Assembly (NCBI GenBank): GCA_035514535.1
Contig: DATKAZ010000039.1
Coordinates: 14,305 to 78,304 of the forward strand
Length of the DNA stretch: 64,000 nt
DNA from: XN24 sp035514535
Lineage (GTDB): Bacteria; Pseudomonadota; Gammaproteobacteria; Steroidobacterales; XN24
Direction of reading: 5' to 3'
Shown here piece by piece: positions 26,668 to 34,099 of this stretch (position 1 is the first letter of the stretch; the number at the start of each line of letters is the position of its first letter). The notes under the pieces were generated by a model. That model saw only the letters and a program-made list of their open reading frames with translations. It did no database searches and was not told the DNA's origin. A program made the translations under genes and the position numbers.

Positions 26668-27351
26668 ATGCTGGACTACCGCATCGCCCCCTCGATCCTG
26701 TCGGCCGATTTCGCGCGTCTTGGCGAAGAAGTCGACGCCGTGCTGGAAGCCGGCGCCGACATGATTCACTTCGACGTGATGGACAATCACTACGTACCCA
26801 ACCTGACGATCGGTCCGCTGGTCTGCCAGGCGCTGCGTAACGTTGATGTCGAGGCGCCGATCGATGTGCACCTCATGGTCAAGCCGGTGGACGGGATGAT
26901 CGAGGCATTCGCCAAGGCCGGCGCAAGCTGGATCACTTTCCATCCGGAGGCCAGCGAACATGTCGATCGCAGCCTGCAGTTGATCCGGGATCTCGGCTGC
27001 CGCCCGGGGCTGGTATTCAACCCGGCGACTCCGCTGCACTGGCTCGACTATCTCGCCGACAAGATCGACATGGTGCTGATCATGTCGGTGAATCCGGGCT
27101 TCGGCGGGCAGAAGTTCATTCCCTCGGCCCTGCGGAAGATCGCTGCGGCCCGACAGATCATCGATGACAGCGGGTTGCCGATTCGCCTCGAGGTCGATGG
27201 CGGCGTCAAGGTCGACAACATCTCGGAAGTGGCACGCGCCGGAGCGGATACGTTTGTCGCGGGCTCGGCGATCTTCGGCTCCAGCGATTACGCCAGCACG
27301 ATCACCGCGATGCGCCGGGAGCTGGCCGGGGCCGACTACGACCGGGACTGA
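26668..27351 (+). CDS. rpe: Ribulose-phosphate 3-epimerase
   Basis: A 227-residue TIM-barrel epimerase that interconverts ribulose-5-phosphate and xylulose-5-phosphate in the pentose phosphate pathway. Active-site segments are present: APSILSADF, IHFDVMDNHYVPNLTIGP, DVHLMVKPVD, MSVNPGFGGQKFIP and RLEVDGGVK, including the metal-binding His and Asp residues. The ATG at 26668 lies after CAGGGACG. Its last 16 bases overlap the convergent crp-like gene. rpiA, the partner isomerase, is 5 kb downstream. Confidence 0.95.
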   Translation: MLDYRIAPSILSADFARLGEEVDAVLEAGADMIHFDVMDNHYVPNLTIGPLVCQALRNVDVEAPIDVHLMVKPVDGMIEAFAKAGASWITFHPEASEHVDRSLQLIRDLGCRPGLVFNPATPLHWLDYLADKIDMVLIMSVNPGFGGQKFIPSALRKIAAARQIIDDSGLPIRLEVDGGVKVDNISEVARAGADTFVAGSAIFGSSDYASTITAMRRELAGADYDRD

Positions 27352-28013
27352 TCCCCGTCACGCGGCCGCTGCTTCGGCCGCACGCCGTGCACCACGATCG
27401 TCTTGCCGCGCGCGCGCAGCAGGCCCTGTTCCTCCAGCACCTTGAGGACACGGCCCGCCATTTCGCGCGAGCAGCCGACGAGGCGCGAGAGCTCCTGCCG
27501 GCTCACCTTGATCTGCATGCCGTCGGGATGAGTCATCGCATCGGGCTCGGAGCACAGGTCCATGATCGCGTGCGCAATGCGCCCCGTGACGTCGACGAAT
27601 GCCAGGTCGCCGAGCTTGCGGTTGGTACGCTCGAGGCGTGTGGCGAGCTGCGTCGCGAGTTCGAACAACAGGCCCGGGTTGTCCTCCGCGACCTGCCGGA
27701 AGCGGGGATAGGTCATTTCCGCCAGCTCGCACGCCGTGCGCGTGCGGACCCACGCGCTGCGCGTCGGCTGCTCGTAGAACAATCCCATCTCGCCGAAGAA
27801 CTGGCCCTTGTTGAGGTAGGCGAGGACCATCTCGTTGCCGTCCTCGTCCTCGATCATGACCTCGACCGAGCCATCGACAATGTAATAGAGGATGTCGGGC
27901 AGGTCGCCCGCGTGGATGACCACGGTCTTCGACGGCACTGAGCGAACCCGGCACAGCTCGAGAAATCGACTCATCGCAGGAATTTCTGTTCCCCTGCCCA
28001 AGGACTCAACCAT
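27336..28013 (-). CDS. crp: Crp/Vfr-type cAMP-responsive transcription regulator
   Basis: A 225-residue Crp family protein, closest in pattern to E. coli Crp and Pseudomonas Vfr. The cyclic nucleotide domain has the phosphate-binding cassette FGEMGLFYEQPTRSAWVRTRT, followed by the long dimer helix. The helix-turn-helix is SRQELSRLVGCSREMAGRVLKVLEEQG, with the RE..GR DNA contacts of Crp. The end KTIVVHGVRPK matches too. I chose the ATG at 28013 because a GCGAGG site precedes it; a GTG at 28061 would add 16 residues. It probably controls many distant genes; no target site is claimed here. Confidence 0.9.
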   Translation of the reverse strand: MVESLGRGTEIPAMSRFLELCRVRSVPSKTVVIHAGDLPDILYYIVDGSVEVMIEDEDGNEMVLAYLNKGQFFGEMGLFYEQPTRSAWVRTRTACELAEMTYPRFRQVAEDNPGLLFELATQLATRLERTNRKLGDLAFVDVTGRIAHAIMDLCSEPDAMTHPDGMQIKVSRQELSRLVGCSREMAGRVLKVLEEQGLLRARGKTIVVHGVRPKQRPRDGDQSRS

Positions 28014-28110
28014 TCGCGGGCCTCGCTGTTCGCTTATGTTAAGGCGGTGCGGCGCGTTCACTTTTAACCTACAGCCGTTGCAAGGGCAAGCCGCGCCCCG
28101 TGCGCGGCGA

Positions 28111-28755
28111 TCAGATCCAGTAGGCGGCGCGCGTCATGAACTTCGACATCAACGACATTACACGGCGCGCCGGTGCCGGCAACGGCAGGCCGCCGGCCGC
28201 GCGCGCCGCGGCGCCGTGACGCGCCTCGTCGGCCTTCATCTGCTCGATGATCGCCCGGCTGCGCCGGTCGGCGGGCGGCAGGCGGCCCAGGTGATCCTCG
28301 AGGTGGTTGACGACCTGGGCTTCGGTCTCGGACACGAAGCCGAGGCTCCAGCGGTCGCCTGCCAGGCCGGCGCCCGCGCCGAGCAGGAATGCGCCCGTAT
28401 ACCAGAGCGGCCCGAGCCTGCTCGGCCGGTCGCGCAGTTCCCTGAGGCGCTGCTCGCACCACGCGAGATGATCGAACTCCTCGACGGCCGCCTGCGCCAT
28501 CGCGCCGCGTATCTCGGCGAGTCGCGCGGTGAGCGCCTGGCCCTGGTACAGCCCCTGGGCCATCACTTCTCCGGCATGATTGACCCGCATCAGGCCGGCA
28601 GCGTGCCGGCGCTCCCGATCCGTCAGCACGGTGTCCGGGACGGCCTCCGCCGGATTCGCGCGCGACGCCGGCGGGGGCGGAGAGAATACAGTACGCACGG
28701 CCTCGTCCAGTTGCCGGAAAGCGCGGTCCACGGGACTCAGCTTGCGTGTGCTCAT
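28111..28755 (-). CDS. coq7: Demethoxyubiquinol hydroxylase Coq7
   Basis: A 214-residue Coq7/CAT5 di-iron monooxygenase that performs the last ring hydroxylation in ubiquinone synthesis. The ferritin-like core has the iron-binding ExxH motifs: LMRVNHAGEVMAQGLY, EEFDHLAWCEQRL, ETEAQVVNHLEDHL and MKADEARHGAAA. This alternative to UbiF occurs in many proteobacteria. Two UbiH-like flavin hydroxylases lie 9 kb away. It follows the glcF-like gene by four bases on the same strand, so the two are probably co-transcribed. Confidence 0.93.
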   Translation of the reverse strand: MSTRKLSPVDRAFRQLDEAVRTVFSPPPPASRANPAEAVPDTVLTDRERRHAAGLMRVNHAGEVMAQGLYQGQALTARLAEIRGAMAQAAVEEFDHLAWCEQRLRELRDRPSRLGPLWYTGAFLLGAGAGLAGDRWSLGFVSETEAQVVNHLEDHLGRLPPADRRSRAIIEQMKADEARHGAAARAAGGLPLPAPARRVMSLMSKFMTRAAYWI

Positions 28756-28759
28756 GCGC

Positions 28760-29953
28760 TTATTCTAGCGCGCCGGCGGCCAGCGAGGCAGGATGCAGGA
28801 CCGGCAGCGCAAGACCGCGGCGCGCCAGGGCCGCCGCGAAGTGCATTGCGCAACCGATGTTGCTCGTCACCAGCGCATCCGGCGGGTCGCTCGCCAGGTC
28901 CTGCAGTAACGGCGCGACCAGCGCGTCCGAAAGGGCGGGGTTGGCGAGGAACATTTCGCCGGCGGCCCCGCAGCAGCCCGCCGGGAGCTCCCTCACGACC
29001 AGGCCCGGTATGCGGGCGAGCAATCGCCGCGTCGCCGCAGCAGTGCCGGTGACGTTGCGCTGAGTACACGGCACATGCAGGACGACATGCCGGTAGCGCC
29101 CGGGGCCGAGCGTGAGGTTCGCATCGGCCAGCAGTTCCGCGGGATCCCGGATACGGCTGGCGAAGGCTGCGCCGGGCGCCCCGGCGAGGCGCGCGTAGTC
29201 CAGCAGTGTCGCCGCGCATCCGGACGCACAGGCGACGATCGGGCGGTCGCCCGGAAACGCCGCGACATTGCGCAGCGCCGCCGCACGCGCCTGGGCCGGC
29301 CCCCCGGTGTGCAGGTCTATGGCACCGCAACAACCCTGCCGCGGGGGCATCCGCACGCGCCAGCCAGCGGCCTCGAGCACACGGCGCGTGTCGTCCAGCC
29401 CGCGTCCGTCGACAGCCGCGCCGACACAACCGGCGAACAACAGGACCTCGCCGCGCGTCGCGTCGCCGCGCGGCGGCGAGTCGCCTGTGCGCGGTGCGCG
29501 CGCCCCGGGCGGTAACAGCAAGGCCGCCCGCCCGGGCAGGCCGCCGACGAGGCGGGCCATGGCGGCGATGAAGGGCAGGCGCGCGAGCCTGACGGCTGAC
29601 CGGAGCAGCCGCGGGTGCTGCAGCAGCGAGCGAAAGACGCGCCGCAGGAGCGGCGGGCGTACGCCGCGCTCCGCCAGTACGACCCGCCCCGCATCTATCA
29701 GTTCGCCATACGGCACGCGGGCGGGACAGGCAGATTCGCACGCGCGGCACGACAGGCAGTTATCGAGATGCTGCACCAGCGACGGTCCGGCGTCGAGCCG
29801 GCCGGTTGCGAGGCCCTGCATCAGCGCGATCCGGCCGCGCGGGCCCTCGCCCTCCACGCCGGCGAGCCGGTAGGTCGGGCAATGCGGCAGGCAGAGGCCG
29901 CATTTCACGCAGCGATCGGCGAGCTCCATCGGGAATCGGGTCGGGGAGTCCAT
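28760..29953 (-). CDS. GlcF-like iron-sulfur oxidoreductase subunit
   Basis: A 397-residue protein with two N-terminal 4Fe-4S clusters (CVKCGLCLPHCPTY at about residues 15-28 and CLSCRACESACP at about 67-78). Two CCG domains follow, with Cys-Cys-Gly motifs at GCCGAIDLHTGG and GCCGAAGEMFL. This is the layout of the glycolate oxidase iron-sulfur subunit GlcF and its relatives (lactate or glycerol-3-phosphate dehydrogenase subunits). No glcD/glcE flavoprotein gene is adjacent, so the redox partner and substrate are unknown. It is close upstream of coq7. Confidence 0.85.
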   Translation of the reverse strand: MDSPTRFPMELADRCVKCGLCLPHCPTYRLAGVEGEGPRGRIALMQGLATGRLDAGPSLVQHLDNCLSCRACESACPARVPYGELIDAGRVVLAERGVRPPLLRRVFRSLLQHPRLLRSAVRLARLPFIAAMARLVGGLPGRAALLLPPGARAPRTGDSPPRGDATRGEVLLFAGCVGAAVDGRGLDDTRRVLEAAGWRVRMPPRQGCCGAIDLHTGGPAQARAAALRNVAAFPGDRPIVACASGCAATLLDYARLAGAPGAAFASRIRDPAELLADANLTLGPGRYRHVVLHVPCTQRNVTGTAAATRRLLARIPGLVVRELPAGCCGAAGEMFLANPALSDALVAPLLQDLASDPPDALVTSNIGCAMHFAAALARRGLALPVLHPASLAAGALE

Positions 29954-30047
29954 CGGCTGGAGGGATCCTTATGCTCCGGTGTGGCCAGGGCGGATTTGTT
30001 ATTCTATCCGGCTTCGACTTGCGGCCATTCGGACAGGGAATCGATAA

Positions 30048-30776
30048 GTGCATCACAGAGACCCGCTCGCCCTCGTCGCCGCACTCGTTGCGGTATCGTG
30101 CCCGCCGGCCGCGCTCGGCGCGGAGGACCCCGAGCCGGGCCTGAGCGGTCGTGCCGGTTTCAGTTTTGCGGAGTCCAGGGGCAATAGCGACACGTTGGCG
30201 ATTGGCGGCGACACGACGTTCGAATACATCACCGGCGGCCCCTGGCGCTACGACGCCAAGCTGGCGTTCGTCACGCGCGAGGACAGCGATATCAGGTCCG
30301 AGGAGCGTTATGAGGCCCGCCTGACGGCCAACCGCTACTGGACGGAAGATAACTACGTCTATGGCCGGCTCGACTGGCGCAAGGACAATTTCGGCGGCGT
30401 GCGCGAGGAATGGGTGCCGAGCATCGGTTACGGTCGCGTGATCCTGCGCACCGAGCGGCACGACCTCAAGGGCGAAGCGGGCGTGGGTTATCGCAGCGCC
30501 GACCTGGCCGACGGCACCACCGAGGAGGGCGTCGCGCTGAGCGGCGGGGTGCGTTACCTGTGGCAGGTCTCCGCGTCTGCCGAGTTTTTCCAGAACGCGC
30601 TGGTACAGTGGTCGCGAGATAATACGTATCTGGAGAGCGAGACGGGCCTCAGGATGAACGTGATAGGGAACCTGAGTGCGAAGTTCAGCTACCTCGTCAA
30701 GCACAATACTGACGTGCCGGAGGGGCTGGAGAACACGGATTTCTTCACCAACATCGGGCTTGAATACAAGTTCTGA
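30048..30776 (+). CDS. DUF481 family outer-membrane beta-barrel protein
   Basis: A 242-residue protein with a signal peptide (cleaved near ALG-AED, residue 24) and alternating beta strands of the DUF481/YdiY salt-induced barrel family. It begins SGRAGFSFAESRGNSDTLAIGGDTTF and ends with Phe after GLEYKF, a typical outer-membrane sorting signal. Function is unknown. The start is GTG, preceded by CAGGGAAT. Only two bases separate it from the following ferredoxin-like gene. The 94 bases upstream, shared with the leftward glcF-like gene, form a divergent control region. Confidence 0.82.
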   Translation: MHHRDPLALVAALVAVSCPPAALGAEDPEPGLSGRAGFSFAESRGNSDTLAIGGDTTFEYITGGPWRYDAKLAFVTREDSDIRSEERYEARLTANRYWTEDNYVYGRLDWRKDNFGGVREEWVPSIGYGRVILRTERHDLKGEAGVGYRSADLADGTTEEGVALSGGVRYLWQVSASAEFFQNALVQWSRDNTYLESETGLRMNVIGNLSAKFSYLVKHNTDVPEGLENTDFFTNIGLEYKF

Positions 30777-30778
30777 CC

Positions 30779-31123
30779 ATGCCCTGGTACCGGCGTCACC
30801 TGTTTTTCTGCACCAACCGTCGCGATGACGGCCGGGTCTGCTGCCAGCAGGCGGGGTCCGAGGTGGCGCGCGCGTGGGCCAAGGCGCGGGTGAAGGAACT
30901 CGGCCTCGCCGGGCCCGGCAGGGTACGCGTCAATATTGCAGGGTGCATGGATCGCTGCGCGGAGGGCCCCGTCGCGGTCGTCTACCCCGACGGGGTCTGG
31001 TATACCTACGTGGACCAGGAAGACCTCGAGGAGATCATCCAGGAGCACCTGGTGCACGGCCGCATCGTGAAGCGACTCCAGCTCAGCTCCGAGCCGCCCG
31101 GAGACGAGGCCTCAACCGCGTAG
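30779..31123 (+). CDS. (2Fe-2S) ferredoxin-like protein
   Basis: A 114-residue thioredoxin-like 2Fe-2S ferredoxin. The four-cysteine pattern is visible as FFCTNRRDDGRVCCQQAG and NIAGCMDRCAEGP, with VAVVYPDGVWYTYVDQEDLEEIIQEHL after it. Proteins of this type carry electrons in unknown reactions. It is two bases after the DUF481 gene and 128 bases ahead of rplM, which has its own promoter in that gap. Confidence 0.86.
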   Translation: MPWYRRHLFFCTNRRDDGRVCCQQAGSEVARAWAKARVKELGLAGPGRVRVNIAGCMDRCAEGPVAVVYPDGVWYTYVDQEDLEEIIQEHLVHGRIVKRLQLSSEPPGDEASTA

Positions 31124-31179
31124 TGTATGATTTTCAAGGAGTTCGTATCCGGCTGGGCTCGGGCAGGGGTCTCGCGCGC

Positions 31180-31208
31180 TTGCATGAGTGGGGCGCGTCG
31201 CTTATATT
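31180..31208 (+). promoter_or_regulatory. Sigma-70 promoter for rplM-rpsI
   Basis: A TTGCAT -35 box (31180-31185) and a TATATT -10 box (31203-31208) are separated by exactly 17 bases. Transcription should begin near 31215 and give a leader of about 37 bases before the L13 start. This is one of the best promoter matches in the window, as expected for ribosomal protein genes. L13 represses its own operon through the leader in E. coli; I could not confirm the same structure here. Confidence 0.7.
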
Positions 31209-31251
31209 TCCCTGCTTTTCGCCTGCCGCTCATCCTCGCTGGAGCTGGGAC

Positions 31252-31680
31252 ATGAAGACTTTTACCGCCAAGCCCGACGCCGTGCGCCGCGACTGGTTCG
31301 TCGTGGACGCCACGGGCAAGACGCTGGGACGGCTTGCGACCGAGCTTGCGCACCGCCTGCGCGGCAAGCATAAGCCGGAATACACGCCGCACGTCGATAC
31401 CGGCGACTACCTCGTGGTCATCAATGCCGGCAAGGTGCGCGTCACCGGCAATAAGCTCGCAGACAAGGTGTATTACCACCACACCGGCTATATCGGCCAC
31501 ATGAAGTCCGAGACGCTCGGCAAGCGCATGCAACGGGCTCCCGAGCAGGTCATCGCGGAAGCGGTCAAGGGCATGCTGCCCAAGAATTCACTGGGCCGGC
31601 AGATGCTGAAGAAGCTGCGCATCTTCCCGGGCGCCGAACACACTCACCAGGCCCAGCAGCCCCAGGCGCTGGAGTTCTGA
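31252..31680 (+). CDS. rplM: 50S ribosomal protein L13
   Basis: A 142-residue L13 of normal length with the expected segments DWFVVDATGKTLGRLAT, RGKHKPEYTPHVDTGDY, YYHHTGYIGHMKSETL and AVKGMLPKNSLGRQMLKKLRIF. It binds early during 50S assembly. The ATG follows GGAGCTGGGAC. It is the first gene of the conserved rplM-rpsI pair and has its own sigma-70 promoter about 45 bases upstream of the start. Confidence 0.97.
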   Translation: MKTFTAKPDAVRRDWFVVDATGKTLGRLATELAHRLRGKHKPEYTPHVDTGDYLVVINAGKVRVTGNKLADKVYYHHTGYIGHMKSETLGKRMQRAPEQVIAEAVKGMLPKNSLGRQMLKKLRIFPGAEHTHQAQQPQALEF

Positions 31681-31701
31681 TCCAGGCGGACATGAAAGAA
31701 T

Positions 31702-32094
31702 ATGAGTACTGACATGAATTACGGCACGGGCCGGCGCAAGACCTCGACCGCACGCGTGTACCTGCGCCCGGGCAAGGGCGCCATCACGGTCAACAGCAAG
31801 CCGCTGGACGAGTTCTTCGGGCGCAAGACGGCGCGGATGATCGTGCGCCAGCCGCTCGAGCTGATCCGCATGGACGATCGCTTCGACGTGGAAGTCACCG
31901 TCCACGGCGGCGGCACTACCGGCCAGGCCGGTGCGATCCGCCACGGCCTGACGCGCGCACTGGTTGACTATGACGAGACGCTGAAGCCTGCACTGCGCCA
32001 GGCCGGCTTCGTGACGCGCGACGCACGCGAAGTGGAACGCAAGAAGGTCGGGCTGCGCAAGGCCCGCCGCGCGACCCAGTACTCGAAGCGCTGA
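31702..32094 (+). CDS. rpsI: 30S ribosomal protein S9
   Basis: A 130-residue S9 whose C-terminal tail KARRATQYSKR reaches the P-site tRNA. It has the conserved GTGRRKTSTARVYLRPGKG start, and HGGGTTGQAGAIRHGLTRAL. Either the ATG at 31702 or the one at 31714 could be used; the second gives the more usual N-terminus, the first has a clearer upstream purine tract (GAAAGAATATGAG). It lies 21 bases after rplM in the same operon. Confidence 0.96.
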   Translation: MSTDMNYGTGRRKTSTARVYLRPGKGAITVNSKPLDEFFGRKTARMIVRQPLELIRMDDRFDVEVTVHGGGTTGQAGAIRHGLTRALVDYDETLKPALRQAGFVTRDAREVERKKVGLRKARRATQYSKR

Positions 32095-32120
32095 TCCCGC
32101 GGGAGCCGCGCTCCATGAAT

Positions 32121-32194
32121 TGGGGGATCGTCTAGCGGTAGGACTGCGGACTCTGACTCCGCCAACCCAGGTTCGAATCCTGGTCCCCCAGCCA
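32121..32194 (+). tRNA. tRNA-Gln (CTG anticodon)
   Basis: A complete 74-nt tRNA with encoded CCA. The acceptor TGGGGGA pairs with TCCCCCA (32184-32190), the discriminator is G, and CCA is at 32192-32194. The anticodon stem GCGGA/TCCGC encloses the loop CTCTGAC, giving anticodon CTG, which reads the glutamine codon CAG. The T arm has the standard GGTTCGAATCC. It starts 26 bases after rpsI and is followed at once by a terminator whose arms extend back into the tRNA. Confidence 0.95.
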
Positions 32195-32247
32195 AAAAAA
32201 CAGGGCCCCGCCGGGGGCCCTTGTTTTTTTGGCTGGGGGACCAGGAT
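32177..32247. repeat. Long inverted repeat joining the tRNA-Gln 3' end to downstream DNA
   Basis: The left arm (32177-32209) covers the last part of tRNA-Gln and the first half of the terminator. The right arm (32214-32247) is its reverse complement with a single one-base bulge, leaving a four-base loop. The right arm therefore carries a reversed copy of the tRNA 3' end (GGCTGGGGGACCAGGAT, 32231-32247). Such a long perfect arm is not needed for termination and suggests duplication of the tRNA end. Confidence 0.85.
32194..32230 (+). terminator. Intrinsic terminator of the rpsI/tRNA-Gln unit
   Basis: A run of seven to eight A, a GC-rich hairpin (GGGCCCC / GGGGCCC, loop of four) and a run of seven T at 32224-32230. 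The A and T runs can also pair, so it could work in both directions. It is the core of a much longer inverted repeat (32177-32247). Confidence 0.85.
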
Positions 32248-32352
32248 GAGAACCTCGGGTTCGACAACCGGGCGACGCCCGGTTGGACGGTGGAGCGCAG
32301 CGACGCCGCCCGAAGGGCGAGGGCCGCAGGCCCGAGTCAATCCTGGTCCCCT
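32231..32352. repeat. Structured tRNA-derived repeat element between tRNA-Gln and rpiA
   Basis: This 122-base gene-free stretch begins with a reversed copy of the tRNA 3' end and finishes with a direct copy (ATCCTGGTCCCC, 32340-32351), which can pair over 12 bases (32236-32247). Inside are four small hairpins in a row: AACC/GGTT (32251-32261), AACCGGGC/GCCCGGTT (32266-32284), CGCCC/GGGCG (32307-32319) and GGGCC/GGCCC (32321-32333). The outcome is a many-armed, cloverleaf-like fold. It could be a small non-autonomous element or an attachment-site scar; no protein gene is present. Confidence 0.65.
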
Positions 32353-32355
32353 TCC

Positions 32356-33015
32356 TTAGATCTCGATGCGCTTGACACCATCGGCCGAGGCCGCCAGCAC
32401 CAGGTCCGCCTTCCTGCGCGCGAAGATCCCGACGGTGACCACGCCGGCAATCCGGTTGATGCGGTCTTCCATCTCGACCGGGTTCACGATATCGAGGTGC
32501 CGGACGTCCAGGATGACGTTGCCGTTGTCCGTGACGAAGCCTTCGCGGTACTCGGGCAGGCCGCCGAGCTTCACGAGCTGGCGTGCTACATACGAGCGAC
32601 CCATGGGGATCACCTCCACCGGCAGCGGAAACTGACCAAGTACCGGCACGAGCTTGCTGTCGTCGACGATACAGATGAAGCGCTTCGCGGCGGCGGCCAC
32701 GATCTTCTCACGGGTCAGCGCCCCGCCCCCGCCCTTGATCATGTGTCCCGCAGGGTCGACCTCGTCCGCTCCGTCGACATACAGGTCGAGATCGCCGGTC
32801 GAGTTGAGCTCGCTGACGACGATGCCGTGGCGCAGCAGGCGCGCCGTCGTCGCCTCGGAACTGGAGACCGCGTCAGCCAGGTCGATATCGCGGGCGGCGA
32901 GTGCGTCGATGAAGTGGTTGACGGTCGATCCGGTGCCTACGCCGAGACGGCAACCCTCCGCCACCTCTGCGGCGGCGGCGGCGGCGACGGCGGCCTTCTT
33001 GTCTTCCTGGTTCAT
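32356..33015 (-). CDS. rpiA: Ribose-5-phosphate isomerase A
   Basis: A 219-residue RpiA that interconverts ribose-5-phosphate and ribulose-5-phosphate. Family signatures are present: LGVGTGSTVNHFIDAL, SSSEATTARLLRHGI, DLYVDGADEVDPAGHMIKGGGGALTREKI (with catalytic Asp and Lys) and the C-terminal GVVTVGIFARRKADLVL. The ATG at 33015 has a GGAG site; the frame continues upstream without similarity. Its 3' end abuts the tRNA-derived repeat. Confidence 0.95.
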   Translation of the reverse strand: MNQEDKKAAVAAAAAAEVAEGCRLGVGTGSTVNHFIDALAARDIDLADAVSSSEATTARLLRHGIVVSELNSTGDLDLYVDGADEVDPAGHMIKGGGGALTREKIVAAAAKRFICIVDDSKLVPVLGQFPLPVEVIPMGRSYVARQLVKLGGLPEYREGFVTDNGNVILDVRHLDIVNPVEMEDRINRIAGVVTVGIFARRKADLVLAASADGVKRIEI

Positions 33016-33135
33016 AGTCGTCTCCAGCTTTCGATCCGAACCCCGGATAGGGCGAGGGCCGAGCCGCTCATCGCGGACCCGGCCCCCGAAACTCGCTGCG
33101 GCCGGCAACTCGCCGGTCCCGCAATGCAGAAATGC

Positions 33136-33456
33136 CTACTTCTTCTTGGAAGCAGCCTTCTTCTTGGAAGAAGCTTTCTTCCTCGAAGCGGCCTTCTTCT
33201 TGGTGGCGGGCCTCTTCTTGCGTGCGGCGGCCTTCTTCTTGCGTGCGGCGGGCTTCTTCTTGCGTGCGGCGGCCTTCTTCTTGCGTGCGGCGGGCTTCTT
33301 CTTCCGTGCGGCGGCCTTCTTCTTGGCAGGCCTCTTCTTCGCCGCGGCCTTCCTTCTGGCCGGCTTCTTCTTCGCTACCGCCTTCCTGCGCGCAACCGGT
33401 TTCTTCCTCGAAGCCGGTTTCTTTTTGCTAGCAGCCTTCTTTTTCGATGCAGCCAT
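33136..33456 (-). CDS. Lysine/alanine-rich histone H1-like DNA-binding protein
   Basis: A 106-residue, extremely basic protein built almost only of Lys, Ala, Arg and Pro. It resembles the C-terminal tail of histone H1 and bacterial relatives (Bordetella BpH1, the AlgP tail). It probably binds and compacts DNA. The DNA holds five near-identical 21-base units (33220-33324), coding alternately for KKKPAAR and KKKAAAR. I chose the ATG at 33456 because GGAG lies six bases before it; the ATG at 33462 would be too close to that site. A good promoter is at 33489-33517. Confidence 0.85.
   Translation of the reverse strand: MAASKKKAASKKKPASRKKPVARRKAVAKKKPARRKAAAKKRPAKKKAAARKKKPAARKKKAAARKKKPAARKKKAAARKKRPATKKKAASRKKASSKKKAASKKK
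33220..33324. repeat. Five tandem 21-bp units inside the histone-like gene
   Basis: Units start at 33220, 33241, 33262, 33283 and 33304, and differ mainly at one position that alternates between C and G and switches Ala and Pro in the protein. The last unit has two further changes at its edge. Such in-frame repeats often vary in number between strains. Confidence 0.9.
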
Positions 33457-33488
33457 GATCATCTCCGTGTAGTGGGTTCGCGAGGCTG

Positions 33489-33517
33489 TATATACAACAA
33501 CATGATACTTCCGGCAA
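33489..33517 (-). promoter_or_regulatory. Promoter of the histone-like gene
   Basis: On the minus strand, TTGCCG (33517-33512) and TATATA (33494-33489) stand 17 bases apart, followed by the gene start 33 bases after the -10 box. The surrounding DNA is notably AT-rich for this genome. The rest of the 169-base gap up to the EVE gene (33457-33625) shows no other feature. Confidence 0.6.
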
Positions 33518-33625
33518 ACATCTCAACGCGCGCGTCCGCGCCGGAGAGTCCCGTGATCGGGGAATGATCGTTACAAACTGCGGCGCGAGATCGACAACAA
33601 AAATGAGCGAGAATGGTTTTACAGG

Positions 33626-34099
33626 CTATTTTGCTTTTGAAAGTGAGTTGATGAATTTCCATTGTGCAGCCGACACGGGCATGACGGAGAGTCGGTTGCC
33701 TCTCGCCAGCAACTGGAAGCCCGCGAGCTTGTCGCCGGCATACTGCTTCAGTTCGCGCAGACTTATGGCGCGTGGCAACTTGTCGACAAGCTTTACGTCG
33801 ACCATGTACCAGCGCGGATTTTCGGGGTCGCTCTTCGCATCGAAGTGATGATCGTCAGGATCGAACGCAGTGTGATCCGGATATGCTTCGCGCACGATCT
33901 CGACGACGCCGACGATTCCCGGAAGGTCGCCACCCGAGTGATAGAAGAAGGCGAGGTCCCCGCGCTTCATCTCGTCGCGCAGCATGTTGCGCGCCTGGTA
34001 GTTTCTTACGCCGTCCCAGCAGGTAGTCTTGCGCGGCGCGTGCGCCAGGTCATCAATGGAGAACGATTCGGCCTCGGACTTCATCAACCAGTATTTCAT
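33626..34099 (-). CDS. EVE domain protein
   Basis: A 157-residue EVE (PUA-like) protein. It starts MKYWLMKSEAESFSIDDL and has WDGVRNYQARNML, GDLAFFYHSGGDLPGIVGVVEIV and PRWYMVDVKLVDKLPRAISLRELK. EVE domains bind modified bases in DNA or RNA. Stand-alone copies next to fau and zapA are common in proteobacteria, and their role is unclear. The ATG overlaps the fau stop by four bases, which suggests translation coupling. Confidence 0.9.
   Translation of the reverse strand: MKYWLMKSEAESFSIDDLAHAPRKTTCWDGVRNYQARNMLRDEMKRGDLAFFYHSGGDLPGIVGVVEIVREAYPDHTAFDPDDHHFDAKSDPENPRWYMVDVKLVDKLPRAISLRELKQYAGDKLAGFQLLARGNRLSVMPVSAAQWKFINSLSKAK

Noticed and set aside
31588..32340. 250-codon leftward frame across tRNA-Gln, rpsI and the repeat
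   Set aside because: It reads through a tRNA and antisense to a ribosomal protein gene; such frames arise from tRNA-flanking sequence.
33220..33324. CRISPR-like regular repeats
   Set aside because: The 21-bp units are directly adjacent with no spacers and are in frame within a coding gene.
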